From NCBI RefSeq assembly GCF_041146395.1, contig NC_091001.1, forward strand, positions 105,484,965 to 105,548,964: a stretch of 64,000 bases of DNA, read 5' to 3'. Below are positions 10,630 to 21,639 of the stretch, one piece after another. The DNA is from Eulemur rufifrons (lineage: Eukaryota; Chordata; Mammalia; Primates; Lemuridae). Made by a program: the position numbers and the translations under genes. A model generated the notes under the pieces. It saw only the letters and a list, made by a program, of their open reading frames with translations. It ran no database searches and was not told where the DNA came from. Within the stretch, counting starts at the first letter, position 1; each line of letters opens with the position of its first letter.

Positions 10630-12085
10630 TCACATCTTAAAAACATCTGACTGTATCTCTCCCTTGAAATACGCTCCTATCTGGCAATTTATCCCAACCT
10701 ACCACAGGCTGTCTTGTGTAGCCATCACTCCGTCGCTGAGCAGCTCTCACCAAGGGGACCAATGATCTCATTGGCATTGAATATGAGGGATGCTTTTGGG
10801 TACTTACCTTGCTTGACTTCTGAGAAGCATGTGACACTGATGACGTCTTCCCGATTGACATGAACTCTTCCTTTCCTTCCACCGTATTGTACTCCCCTTG
10901 TTTTCCTTCAACTTGTCCAGCTGTTCACCATACAATGTTTTGTGGACTCATTTCCTTCAACTTGTCTTTTCGATAGTGGTTTTCTTCAGGAATCTGTTCT
11001 CAGGTTCTCTTCTCAATGCATCCTCATTGTGTGATTCCCTCTGCTTCTTGGACTTTTATTCCATTTCCATCTGATGGTTTCCTAACGGGACTATAGACCC
11101 AGATATCCAACTGCCTAGAAGACATGTCCCTGTGGCTGTCCCACAGACACTGACGGGGTGTGGTCTCCCAAGCTGCACACTTCTTTCATCTAGAGACCTG
11201 TGCATCCCTTTTTGTCTTTCATTTTGTTGACAAGACACCATTGTCCTCCCAGTTTTGCAAGCCAATGCCTGGGCATTACTTATCACTTTTCCATTATCCC
11301 CAGCCCCTCATCTGACTATCTCCAACTCCTGTTAACTCCCCGCATGAATATTCTTTGTCATCTTTCCATGTTGGTCCATGCCTGCCCCTGCCACCTTAGT
11401 CGCAGTCACCAGGAACTCCCATCTAAATTGCTGCAGGCACCAATTAATTGTTCCCTGACCCCAGTATTGCTGCCCATGGTCATCTCCTCACAGCGAAAAA
11501 AAAGAATGATTTCCAGAATGTACATTTTTTTAGGTCACTTCCCTGCTTGAAGCTCTCAGTAAGTCTCTGTTGCCCTTAGGAAAATATTTAAAGTCCATAT
11601 GGCAGCTTCGTGACCATGCCCTTTGCTTACTGCTCCACCTCACCTTTTGCTACCCACCCTCTTGTTTCTTGCATCAGCCTTACTGATTAAGCTTATTTGT
11701 TTGTTTTTAACTGTTTCTCTGCTTCATTGACAGCCCATGCTCTTTCTTGTGTTGCTGTTTGTGATCCCTCAGCTAGGATTCCTTCTTCCACTTTTCTCCT
11801 GGCAAAAACAGTTCTTCAGTTCTCAGTTGAGATTTCACCTCTTCCTGGCAGCCTCCTCTGACTTACCTAATCTGCCTTAGGTGCCCTTGTAGGTGCTCCC
11901 AGTGTACCCTGCTCTGTCCCTATTAAATCGCCATTGCCCAATCCTGTGTCTATATCCACTGAAGATGGTGAGCTCTTCAGGAAGAGGGACTGTATCCATG
12001 ATGTTTCCACTAGTTCCATGGTTGAGCACTCCGCATGCTGCAGGGTGGAAGTTTAATACATACTGGTTCAATAGAATTGAATTGA
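10630..12085 (+). repeat. Long L2 LINE copy (ORF2 end and 3' UTR)
   Basis: Follows the L2 order over about 1.45 kb: 'gatctcattggcattgaata', 'cccagatatccaactgccta' (11099-11118), 'cactt(c)cctgcttgaagctc' near 11537-11554, 'gttgcccttagg', 'cttctgcctggcaa'-like wording, 'tgagatttcacctcttcctg' and 'gatggtgagctcttcagga'. It is the longest L2 copy in the window. All frames are broken; it is an ancient fossil. Confidence 0.75.
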
Positions 12086-12114
12086 AATTGATAGTGAGAG
12101 CTCTTGGGAGTTGA

Positions 12115-12160
12115 GTCTCTCTCTCTCTCCCCCCTTCCTCCTTCTATCCATCCCCCCCCC
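12115..12160. repeat. (TC)n / C-rich low-complexity stretch
   Basis: A run of TC dinucleotides followed by runs of C (12115-12160). Confidence 0.8.
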
Positions 12161-12734
12161 AAATTAAATTTCCCTACTATCTATACCACATGGTAGGTCA
12201 TCTATGGTAAACTTGTAATAAATGCATTGCTGATTGATAGAGGCCCTTTAGAATTTAATAAAAGTAGACAAGTGCTTATTTTAAAACAGTAAAGAGTAAA
12301 GTAGCGGCTTAAATTTGTGTTTCATTTGTTCTTCAAGGTGTTTATTTCTGTTGTCATGGTACATGTTTATAATTACCAATGATGACTCATTTTGCTTTCC
12401 TTGCTTAGTAATTATCTTTATCATTATGAGGTATTTATTTATTTTCAAGTTGTCAGAAGTTTGAATGTAACTACAGACATAGCACATAGTTAATAAGGTA
12501 TAGTTTCTATTTAAAAACATGTATTTAACATACCTCTCCTACGAGCACATACTCAACCTATTTCTAAATTATGAAGAGCAAGGAGCTTAATTTATGCATG
12601 TCCTCATGTTTCCATTTCCTCATCTCTCTTGCTTTAATATTGCCTTAATTACTCTCTGTGTCTTTGTCTTTGATCCTAGTATCTAAGCTTGTTTTCTTAT
12701 CACAGGGCAACTTTTGTATAGGGACTCTATTTTG

Positions 12735-12960
12735 AGTGCCTGGATTCAAATCCTGGCTTCCCTACTCATTTGCTGTGTGGCTTTAGGCAAGATGCTTAAT
12801 CCTTGTGTGCCTCAGTGTATTCATTTTTAAAATGTGAATAATGGTATTTTTCCTTCAAGGGTTTTGATAAGTATTAAATAGAATAACATATTGTAGCATT
12901 TGGCACAGTGTCTGTCCTGAATAAGGTCTTAGTTACTATTAAGTATTATTAAAAACTTCT
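12735..12960 (+). repeat. MIR SINE, near full length
   Basis: Consensus order is visible: 'ggattcaaatcctggcttcc' (B-box side), 'ctttaggcaagatgcttaat', 'tgcctcagtgtattcat', 'taaaatgtgaataatggta', 'ggcacagtgtctgtcctga', and a terminal 'agttactattaagtattatt'. Confidence 0.85.
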
Positions 12961-13566
12961 ACCCTACTGAATCAGTGGCATTTTTTTCTCTAAATTCTTC
13001 CTTTGTAATATTCTGTAATATTCCATTATTATTATTGCTCTGGAACACATAATTATAAGCCTAAATAGTACGTCCAGATATACCTTAGATACTATCCATA
13101 ATATTAACTTACCCATTTTATTTCAAAGCATTCATTGATCCTGTCTATGAACCAGACATGGGGCTGAGACCTGGGACTACAAGAGGGGAGAAGACAGACA
13201 CATTCCCTGTTCTCAGTGTAGCTCATGTTTTATGTGGAGAAGTGGCTTAAATATGAGCAAATGTAAACTAATGGAAGCAATACAATTTTTTAAAAGCACA
13301 GATGAGGAAATTATTAACTACGAGAGAGATAAGGAGGAGGCTGTTTTACAAATAGGCTTTGCAGAATAAGTAGGGATTTTTTTGACCAGGAAAGAGTGGA
13401 AAATCCTTTAAATTAAAAGGAGCAGAACATATAAATGTTTAAGAGTCATGAAAAATCTGATATTTTCACAGAAGCGCAAAGTGGTTTGGTACTAGTAGAA
13501 AATGAAGTAGACCTGGGCCAGGTCAGGAAGGGGCTCTCCTGGTATGTAGGGGATGAGGCAAGAGAT
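12961..13566. other. Flank without recognised gene
   Basis: AT-rich. At 13120-13220, 'ttcattgatcctgtctatga' and later wording resemble an old L2/MIR-associated fragment. Nothing else recognised. Confidence 0.35.
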
Positions 13567-13572
13567 CAGGTG

Positions 13573-13930
13573 TGTTAGTGAGTTCCAGCTGCTATACAAA
13601 TACTGTAGACTGGGTGGCTTAAACAGTAGAAACTTATTTGTCTCAGTTCTTGGAGGCCGGAAGTCTAATATCAAGATGTGGGCCTGGTCAATTTCTGGTG
13701 CAAGCCGTCTCCTGGCTTGCATGCTGCCCTTGCTGTGTGCTCACATTGTCAGGGTGTGGGGGCATCTCCTGACTCTTCTTACAAGGGCACTAATCCCTTC
13801 ATGTGAGCCCCACCATCATGACCTAATTACCTCTCAAAGGTCCTAGCTCCAGATACCAAATACCATCACATTGGGAATTAGGGTTTCAACATAATAATTT
13901 TGCAGGGACATAAACATTCAGTCCATAGCA
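13573..13930 (-). mobile_element. ERVL-MaLR solo LTR (MLT1/MST type)
   Basis: Reverse complement of a MaLR LTR: opens 'tgttagtgagttccagctgc', contains 'tgggtggcttaaacagtaga', 'cttggaggccggaagtc', 'catgacctaattacctctca' and 'gggaattagggtttcaacat', and closes 'acattcagtccatagca'. CAGGT occurs just outside both ends (13567-13571 and 13932-13936), offset by one base, which may be the remains of the 5-bp target duplication. No internal retroviral sequence is present. Confidence 0.85.
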
Positions 13931-14490
13931 CCAGGTAAGCCATCCTAAGGGCCTGGAATAAGGCAGAGGTAGTGGGTACATAGAGGAATATGTGGGTTGG
14001 ATATCTATGTTGAAGATAGACTCAATAGGTATTAGTGACCATTTGGATAATTAGATAATAGGATGAGTTAGGGAAAGTGGGTGACTTGCAGCTTTCTGGA
14101 TTGGACATCTGGGTCATACCTTTGATTACCTGGGAAGTCATGCTTTATAGACCACAATACTGCTCTACGAAAAATTATCTCTGCTCCTTTTCCTATAATT
14201 TAAAATAGGATCCTCCCCCAACTTCTTATGATTACTTGTCTTCCATCATTCACTAACAATTGTTCAGCGAGGCTCGTTTTATTACTATCCTCCAAAGACA
14301 CAGCATTACTTTCTGCCTTTAGAGCTTTGATCTTGATGTTCTTTCCTTGTGGCATGATGCTCTATATTTTCTACCTAATCTATTCATGAGGGCAACTCTA
14401 ATCTTACCTTCCTGGGAAAACTTTCTCCAATTGCTCAGAATGACACCACTCTCCTCTACATCTGATTTCCCGATACATTTAATTGGCCCT

Positions 14491-14920
14491 CTGTGGCAGA
14501 CGCAATGCTGTGTTCTGGTCACCATTTCTCTTCCTGCACATGCAAGGAGATCGTACATCTACATCTCCATCTTTCTCATAGTTAGAGTTCTAGCTCCACG
14601 AGCCTGAGTCCTCACCCCTGGGAATGTATGCAGACGTGATGTGTCACGTTTGGCCTGAGGCAGTTTTCTGAGTGCTGAGAGCTCTTCATGGTCTGCATAT
14701 TCTGTCCATACATTTTGAAGGCAGAATTCTAACCTGGATTTGAAAGAGGGAAGCAACCGTGGCAGCACACCATCAAAGAGAGATAATTGACTTTAAATCA
14801 GACTTCATATGAGTGATCAAAACCAAAACAACACAAAACAAAAAAAGCTTTATTGTGGTAAGTTACTGATATTTGGAGATTAACCTGTTAACTTGCAAAG
14901 CATAGTCTCTCCTGACTACT
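14491..14920 (+). mobile_element. Probable MLT1-like LTR, diverged
   Basis: Starts near 'tgtggcagacgcaatgctgt' and ends with 'gctttattgtggtaagttac' followed by 'atagtctctcctgactac', matching the start and end wording of MLT1-class LTRs. An A-rich insertion (14815-14845) interrupts the 3' part. Boundaries approximate. Confidence 0.55.
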
Positions 14921-14924
14921 ATGA

Positions 14925-15960
14925 CCAGGTATGCTCCTATGGGGTAGGAACAAAATCAGGGATCATTTTTTTATCTCACACTGTCTTTTTTGGTTCTTAC
15001 CAAATATCTTTTGAAGGGAACTGCACATTTTTTGCTGATTGAATGGAAAGACTTCTCAGATAGGAGATAAGGAGATAACCAAGTGTTAACAGCCCCATCC
15101 ACTCCTGTCTTACCCACACTTTTTCTGAAAAGAAATATTTACCTCCTTTTAATTAATTCATCATCTTGTGTACCTGACTCCATCTCCTCAGGTCAGAAAA
15201 TGGACTGTTTTGGTCAGAATTTGAGAATCTCTCATAGTCATGTGCCACTGAATTATACTTTGCACTGGATTATACAATGAATAGGAGATACAAGGAATGA
15301 AACTTGTCTACTTATTATAAAAGTCCTCTGATAGATGTACACATGTGCCTGTTTTTTTCTTTTTCTTAGGTACGCAGAAATGCTGATCTCAGCCAACGTA
15401 TTGTTAACTGTTGCTGTGCTACCAATGAGACTGGGCCCTACTTTTCCCACTTGTGTATAGCACAGTATTTTATTGCATTTTCCCGTAATATCTCTGTTTT
15501 GCTATAATGCCACCGATTTGAAATGTGTATGTGTTACCTCCTGCCCTTGAGGACCTTCATCAAAATGAGATGTTTTAACTAAAATGAAACACTAACAATT
15601 TCCTCCTGCCCTGCTGCTTATTTTATAATAAAAACCCCATGCATCCATGAGACTTTGATTTTTTAAGTTTATTATCTCAAAAGTGATTTCAGAAATATTA
15701 CAAATAATAATACATGATTGAAAAGCAAAGGGGAAATTCCATCTGGATGACAGCAGCTATTCATAAAATCCTTAAGCAGTCTTCTTCCAGGTTGAAATAT
15801 TGGCAGAATCTCTCAACTAATTCACAGGGCTGGCTGCACTAGAAAGTTTGAACCAAAGCATTTTCTGTTTCTTTACATGTTCTTGTTATCAAATGCAAGT
15901 TGCATATTCAGAAAATTCTCTCTTCTGATTATGGTAAGTATACACTTTTAAGGCTTTGAA
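14925..15960. other. Flank without recognised gene
   Basis: AT-rich unique-looking DNA with short frames only. No repeat family was recognised with confidence. Confidence 0.35.
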
Positions 15961-15965
15961 ATACA

Positions 15966-15990
15966 CCCCCCCCCCCCCCCACACACACAC
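15966..15990. repeat. C15 homopolymer followed by (AC)5
   Basis: Fifteen consecutive C bases (15966-15980) run directly into ACACACACAC (15981-15990). Likely length-polymorphic and hard to sequence. Confidence 0.9.
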
Positions 15991-16084
15991 GTAATTTTTC
16001 TTTTCTGCTGCAGCATCTTTCTGGAATAAAGGGAGAATGATTACTAAGAAGCATTAGTTTTCCTCCTTTTGTCAACTCTGTTGT

Positions 16085-16215
16085 ACTAACAAGGGGGACC
16101 TGGAGTGGGAGTCAGGAAACTTGAGTCCTTTCTTGACCATGAAATCTCTGGGTAGCTTTGAAACATCATGTATCTTCTTATGGGACCTCTGTATACTGTG
16201 TGAATTAGACAGGAG
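16085..16215 (+). repeat. MIR SINE fragment
   Basis: 'ctggagtgggagtcaggaaa' followed by 'cttgagtcctttcttgacca' and the 'tgggtagctttgaaacatca' block follow the MIR/MIRb order. Diverged. Confidence 0.5.
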
Positions 16216-16228
16216 TCGGACTCCATTA

Positions 16229-16372
16229 TGGCTCTCAACCAGGAGTCACATTAGAATCAATCAGAGATCTCCTTAAAACCCACATTCCTGGGCTCCCTTC
16301 CAGACCTACTGAATCAGAACTTCTGGGAGCAGGCCCAAGGTATTTGTAGTTTTCCAGGTTGGAATGGGTCTA
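16229..16372 (+). mobile_element. MER5-like hAT-Charlie MITE fragment
   Basis: 'ggctctcaaccaggagtcac', 'attagaatcaatcagagatc', 'cagacctactgaatcagaac' and 'ttctgggagcaggccc' follow the MER5-type order. The right terminal repeat is lost. Confidence 0.65.
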
Positions 16373-17340
16373 TAGATCAGCCCATGGAAATGGGCATTCC
16401 ATAGAGCTGTGGTGGTTAATGGGAGAGGGAAGAGTCTGGATCCATGGTTCAGGACAGGAAGGCAGATCATAGTGAAGCCTCACGGTAGGGACCAGAAGCA
16501 GTGGGACACAGCCTTAAGCAGCTGGAAACGGGTCACCACAGTGCACACAAGTGCTGGTGAGAGAGGATCTCCAAAGCAAAGCTGTATCTTCTTTGCCATT
16601 CTAAACAGGCCCTGGACTTGCTTGCTTTTGTCTGTTCGTGTTATAGAGTGTGCATATGTGCATCTGTGTTTGCAGGGATGATGATTATTTTAGAAATACA
16701 TTTTGGGGGGCCTCTCTGCTGTCTCCCAGCAGCAATCTTGGTGGGGTAAAATCCTGGCCTGGTTTCACCCAGTTGTATGACCTAGCTCGCATGGATTCCT
16801 AATAGGAGAATTATAGGGACAAGGTGAGGGTGGAACCAGGCTGTGAGAATTGGCAAGCCTGTTCTTTGTTGGGTGGTCAATTCTATTCAGTTCAGTCTCC
16901 ATCGATAAATAGCTCTTAGTGCTATTATATGCAGTTAAAAAAAAAGTGAGAGGGAGAAATGAATAAGATATAGTTAATGTTTTTCTGGACTGAGCAAGGG
17001 AGCAAAGGCAGATTTACAAACAACCACAAGACAAGAAGAAGGAATGGGTGTACCAAAGTCCTGGAAGTATCAAGGTGGAGGACCAAAGCAAAGGTACTCA
17101 TTGCTTTCATGGAAGCACTAATTGTGGCTACATTTCTAGAGCCACTGTGACTTGTATGAGGCCTTCTGTCAGCTGTGGGAGGCATCTTAGAAAGAACACT
17201 GCCTGCTAGACTAGAATTCTTTTGTGCTGATTTTGGAAGGGTCATGGAGGAAGATTCTCATTGTGATGATTAATGTCTACTTTATTTTGTTTTGTCCCAA
17301 AGCAGTGGCAAATCTTTCCTTCTAATGGACTAATCTAAGA
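16373..17340. other. Flank without recognised gene
   Basis: Mixed composition. Frames up to 106 codons (16925-17245, minus) have no domain. Nothing supported. Confidence 0.35.
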
Positions 17341-17344
17341 GTTA

Positions 17345-17570
17345 GGTATTATTTTCCTGCCATCCCTGAAATGCTTGTACATACTCCTTTAGAGTCATTC
17401 TGTCTATTTCTTTGGTGTCTGTGCTATTTTATCTTGGAATTGTCTGCTCTTGAAGGCAGGGACTGGGTATTCTACCTCTTCTATGGGATCCTGCCTTCTT
17501 CTATGCCTTCCTCTCTTCATTGTGCTGGGCACACAGTAAGTGAAAAATTAATGCTGGTTGAATAGGTAAA
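17345..17570 (+). repeat. L2 LINE 3' end
   Basis: 'gctcttgaaggcagggactg', 'cattgtgctgggcacacagt' and 'aagtgaaaaattaatgctgg' ending 'ttgaatagg' match the L2 3' terminal order. Confidence 0.75.
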
Positions 17571-17694
17571 AGGATTATTAATGTTTATCAATGGGATAGT
17601 AATAAGTAATTGATGAGGATATTAATAACTGGAATGTATTTTATTTAGAAGAGATTAGGGAATGTTAATATCTGCACATGTCATTCTAGCATTA

Positions 17695-17835
17695 CTCTGG
17701 CTAAATACAAGACAGTAGTATTAATATCTCCCCTTTATAGCTAGAAAAACTGGTACAGAGAGGTACAGTGGCTTGTTGAGATTGCACAGAACACAAATCC
17801 AAGAATAAATAGTGATTATAACATCTCACATTTGC
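17695..17835 (-). repeat. MIR SINE fragment
   Basis: 'ctcccctttatagctagaaa', 'aactggtacagagaggtaca' and 'ggcttgttgagattgcacag' are the reverse-complement MIR core. Confidence 0.6.
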
Positions 17836-18014
17836 ATATCAGCATATACTTCAGCACAGTGGGAGGTGGGAGGCATAGTGGTTATTTGCATCTTCAGGCT
17901 CAGAGAGGGGAAGTGTCAGGCAGAAAGTTATTGAAGGAGATGATGGCTTGGTGAGAGAAAGCTATTGCAAACAAGACACATGACAAGTCCTGATGGGTCC
18001 CTGACAAGTGGGTT

Positions 18015-18195
18015 AGGATGGGTCAGTGGGATGGAAAGGACATGGAATTGGGGCTCAGGAGATTTTGGCCTGGCTCTCCCATGAATTTGTTTGTATCAGC
18101 TTGGAAAAATTACTTTCTTTTTCTTGGCTTCAGTGTCTTTACCCCCAAAACAAGAGAGACTGACCAAGATAATTTGTAAAGTTACTTGTAGCTCT
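18015..18195 (+). repeat. MIR-type SINE fragment
   Basis: 'gacatggaattggggctcag', 'cagcttggaaaaattacttt', 'cttggcttcagtgtctttac' follow the MIR arrangement; diverged. Confidence 0.5.
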
Positions 18196-18218
18196 AACAT
18201 GCTGACTTAAATACAAGT

Positions 18219-18520
18219 TGAGTATCTTTTATCTGAAATGCTTGGAATCAGACGTGTTTTGGATTTCAAACTTTGGAATATTTTCTTATACATAATGAGA
18301 TATCTTGGGAATGGGATTTATGTTTCATATATACCAAATATACATGGACTGAAGGTAATTTTGTACAATATCTTTAATAATTTTGTGCATGAAACAAAGT
18401 TTGTTTACCATCGAAACTTCAGAAGGCAAAGGTGTCATCATGTCAGTGCTTAAAAAGTTTTTGGTTTTGGAGTATTTCGAAGTTTGAATTTTTGGATTAG
18501 GAATGCTCATCCTATATAAT
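18219..18520 (+). mobile_element. Non-autonomous DNA transposon, probably Tigger-like
   Basis: Imperfect terminal inverted repeats are visible: 'aagttgagtatcttttatct' on the left, and on the right 'ggattaggaatgctcatcct', whose complement begins AGGATGAGCATTCC. The interior has 'atacataatgagatatcttg', 'ttttgtgcatgaaacaaagt' and 'tcatgtcagtgcttaaaaag', a widespread primate MITE layout. TA occurs next to the right end. Exact subfamily name not certain. Confidence 0.65.
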
Positions 18521-18799
18521 GAGATACCATATTAGAAAATAACAGACTAAATCATTTTAGAATAATGTCATACTTACTGATATTTATGACTCTAAAAATT
18601 CTTTATGGATAAAATTCTGTTTAAATCAAATTGTCCCTCCTGAGATCCTTCAATGTTGGGGGCATATAAAGGAGAGATGATTGAGATACAGAGTTGACAA
18701 TCGGAGCTGTTTGTAGTATTTTTCATTGTCATCTCATCACAGGGTGAAGAATGAAGCATGTGGCACCATCTCCCAGTCTCTCTTCTCACCTGTCACCAA

Positions 18800-18975
18800 A
18801 TGCAGTGATGGACTAGGAGACAGTCACCTCAGATCCACTGGTTTTATGATCTCAGATAAATATTTAGTTTCTTCATTTAAAAAATAGGAATAAAATGACC
18901 ACCTTGCCCCTTCTCAGAGGATTCTTATGTGGATCATGTGAGGTGACCTGTGAAAGTGTCCCATAAGCTTCAGAG
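18800..18975 (+). repeat. MIR SINE fragment
   Basis: 'ttttatgatctcagataaat', 'atttagtttcttcatttaaa', 'aaataggaataaaatgacca' and 'gaggattcttatgtggatca' follow MIR order. Confidence 0.6.
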
Positions 18976-19324
18976 GGCTGGGCAAAGGCTCCTGTCGGTG
19001 TGAGGGATTATTGCTGAAGAACACAAACGAGTGGCCTCAGGCCTATTCATGTTGGGACGGTGTGGTGAACTCCCCTGGCCTGAATTACTCCACTCTGCCC
19101 TCAAAGTTGGCTTAAGAAAAAGAAAAGAAGTGAAGCTATTTCTGTCAGCTTTGGCCAAATCCCTCGAGTTACCTGGCTTGGGTCCCAGAGCCTCATCAGC
19201 ATGGGGCATGAACCAGCTAGGTCGGCCAGCCTGGCATGGAAAGAAAACACCGCGAAGTCCACACCTTTGCTGGGTGCTTGACATGTTTAAAGGAGTTTTG
19301 TTTACCTGACCTGATTATCAGGCA
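18976..19324. other. Unique segment of unknown role
   Basis: Moderately GC-rich, no repeat signature, contains overlapping frames of about 100 codons on both strands with no domain. Could be conserved non-coding DNA; not shown by the sequence alone. Confidence 0.3.
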
Positions 19325-19475
19325 TTGTGCATACACATTTGCATGACCTTGAAGAAGTCATGTCCCCTCTCTAACCCTGAGTTGTCTTTTTCTTTCAAAT
19401 TTTAGGGAGTTTGACAGGATGATATCTGTGATTCCATCCAACCTCTCATCTACAAGGTTTTTAAATGAAGGGTTT
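19325..19475 (+). repeat. MIR SINE fragment
   Basis: 'catgaccttgaagaagtcat', 'cctctctaaccctgagttgt', 'gatgatatctgtgattcc' match the MIR middle region. Confidence 0.55.
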
Positions 19476-20040
19476 GTTCACCTGGAAAACAGCATCAGGA
19501 CCTCTCCAGTACAATTGTACTTACAGCTAGCATTTCACTGCGCTGGCGGGTGAGGGGCCACACTGGGTGACCTGGCACTGAATTTTTTTCTTTTCTTTTT
19601 TGTTTTTTTTCCAGCTGAGTTGAATGGGCTGATGTGAACATGAGTCCCTGCTGTGCTCTCTGAGAGATGAAGCTGGCTCAGAAATTCTGAACGTGAGCTG
19701 CTTAGCAGCTGTGAATGAGAGCGCTCTGGGCAAAGACTGGAATCAGTTCCAAGACGAGTTGGAGCTCTGGACAGCCTGTCCCCAGTCAAGGCCACTGGGC
19801 CTTGGCTACCTCTGTAGGTGGGGCACTGAACTCTACTCCAGATGCCTCATCCCTAAACATGATGGGCTTTGCATACCTACTAGTTAGGAAACTTTGATAT
19901 TTACGTAAGACAATGCATGGATGTAGGAGGGAAAAACAAAAATAAATTGCAGAACATTACTGTCATAATGGCAGGACAGTGGCTTCTACTGGATAAGGCG
20001 GGTGGAAAGGACATGCAGGGCCCTTCTGGTTCAGATAAGA

Positions 20041-21122
20041 TTTTTTTTTTTAACTTCAGAATATTACAGGGGTACAAATGTTTTGGTTACATGGATTATT
20101 TTTGTACTGCTTGAGTCAAATTTATTAATGTGCCCATCACCAAGATAGTGTGCATTGTACCCGTTAGGTATTATTTCACACATCCCCCCTCCCCTCTTCC
20201 AGCTGCATGATTTCCATTGAGTTTTACTTCCATCTGTGCACATACGTGTTGATCGGTGAGCTCCAATTTAATGGTGAGTACATGTGGTGTTTGTTTTTCC
20301 ATTCTTACGATACTTCACTTAGGAGAATGTTCCAAAAGATATTAATTTATTTTTTTATGGCTGAGTAGTACTCCATGGTGTACATATACCACATTTTATT
20401 ACTCCACTCATGAATTAATGGACACTCGGGTTGATTCCACATCTTTGCAATTGTGAATTGTACTGCAATAAACATTTGAGTGCAAGTATCTTTTTGACGA
20501 AATGACTTTTTTTCCTTTGCATAAATACTCAGTACTGAGATTGTTGGATCAAATGGTAGGTCTACTTTTAGTTCTTTGAGGAATCTCTCCATACTATTTT
20601 CCATAGAGGTTGCACTAGTTTGCAGTCTCACCAACAGTGTATAAGTGTTCCTTTCTCTCTGCATCCATGCCAGCATCTATTGTTTTGGGACTTTTTGATA
20701 AAAGCCATTCTCACTGGGGTTAGGTGAGATCTCATTGTGGTTTTGATTTGCATTTTTCTGATGACTAGAGACATGGAACATTTTTTAATATGTTTATTGG
20801 TCATTAATCTAGCTTCTTTGGAAAAGCTTCTGTACATGTCTTTTGCCTACTTTTTAATGGGGTTGTTTGATTTTTTTCTTGCTGATTTGCTTGAGTTCTT
20901 TGTAGATCCTGGTTATTAGCCATTTTTCAGATATACAGCATGCAAATATTTTCTCCCAATCTGTAGATTGTCTACTTGCTCTGTTGATTGTTTCCCCGGC
21001 TGTGCAGATGCTTTTTAATTTAACCAAGTCACATTTATTTATTTTTGTTGTTGCTGTGATGCCCTTGGGGTCTTTTTCAAGAATTCTTTGCCTAGGTCAA
21101 TATCTAGAAGAGTTTTTCTTCT
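20041..21122 (-). mobile_element. 5'-truncated L1 LINE (3' UTR and C-terminal ORF2)
   Basis: Begins with the poly(A) tail read as T11 (20041-20051), then L1 3' UTR and the antisense of ORF2. Typical L1 wording includes 'tttgcaattgtgaattgtac', 'ccaacagtgtataagtgttc' and 'attgtggttttgatttgcat'. It breaks off after 'ctagaagagtttttc' near 21120, so only about 1.1 kb of a 6-kb element is present. No convincing target duplication was found, which suggests some age. Primate-type L1 (L1MA/PB-like by look). Confidence 0.9.
20347..20837 (-). pseudogene. L1 ORF2 C-terminal remnant
   Basis: Two overlapping open stretches in different frames (20628-20837 and 20347-20676) encode the L1 ORF2p C-terminal region. 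Recognisable pieces are [17 protein letters not shown], the Cys-rich [18 protein letters not shown] and, near the end, MWYMYTMEYYSAIKK. The frame change between them shows at least one indel, so the product is dead. It lacks the endonuclease and reverse transcriptase domains. Confidence 0.9.
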
Positions 21123-21503
21123 TTTTATGTAATTTGGATGACATTTACATGGAAGATCATTTTATAATTATTCATTAAAATGCACATTTACTGCTTTATG
21201 CTTTCCTATATCCATGTTGCCTGCACAGTTTTCAAATCTCAAAATATGAGATAGTACATATAAAGCATGTAAGGGATCTGGCAAAACATAAACATTTAGT
21301 AGATGTTTTTATTGAGGCAATTGCCACCAGCCAACTGAAGCAAGTCAGGAAGGATACCTCTTACTTCACAATCAGACCTCAGGGGCTAAAGGAGTTTAGA
21401 CGCAGAAAGAGGTATGTCTAGAGGCAGCTTTGTGGTCAGACAGGGTTCCAACTCTATTCCTGACACTTTCTGTCAGTATAGAAAATTTGTTCCTATCTGA
21501 GCC
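21123..21503. other. Flank without recognised gene
   Basis: AT-rich sequence after the L1 break point. No repeat or gene recognised. Confidence 0.3.
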
Positions 21504-21638
21504 TCTTTTTCTTTCCTTCCTTCTTTCTCTCTCCTTCCCCTTCCTTCCTTCCTTCCTTCCATCCTTCCTTCCTTCTCTTTTTTTCTTCCCTTCTCTCTCT
21601 CACATTCTCTCTTTCTCTCTTCCTCTCTCTCTCTTTTT
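21504..21638. repeat. Pyrimidine microsatellite (TTCC)n/(TC)n
   Basis: Runs of TTCC and TC units with almost no purines on the plus strand over about 135 bp. Confidence 0.9.
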
Positions 21639-21639
21639 A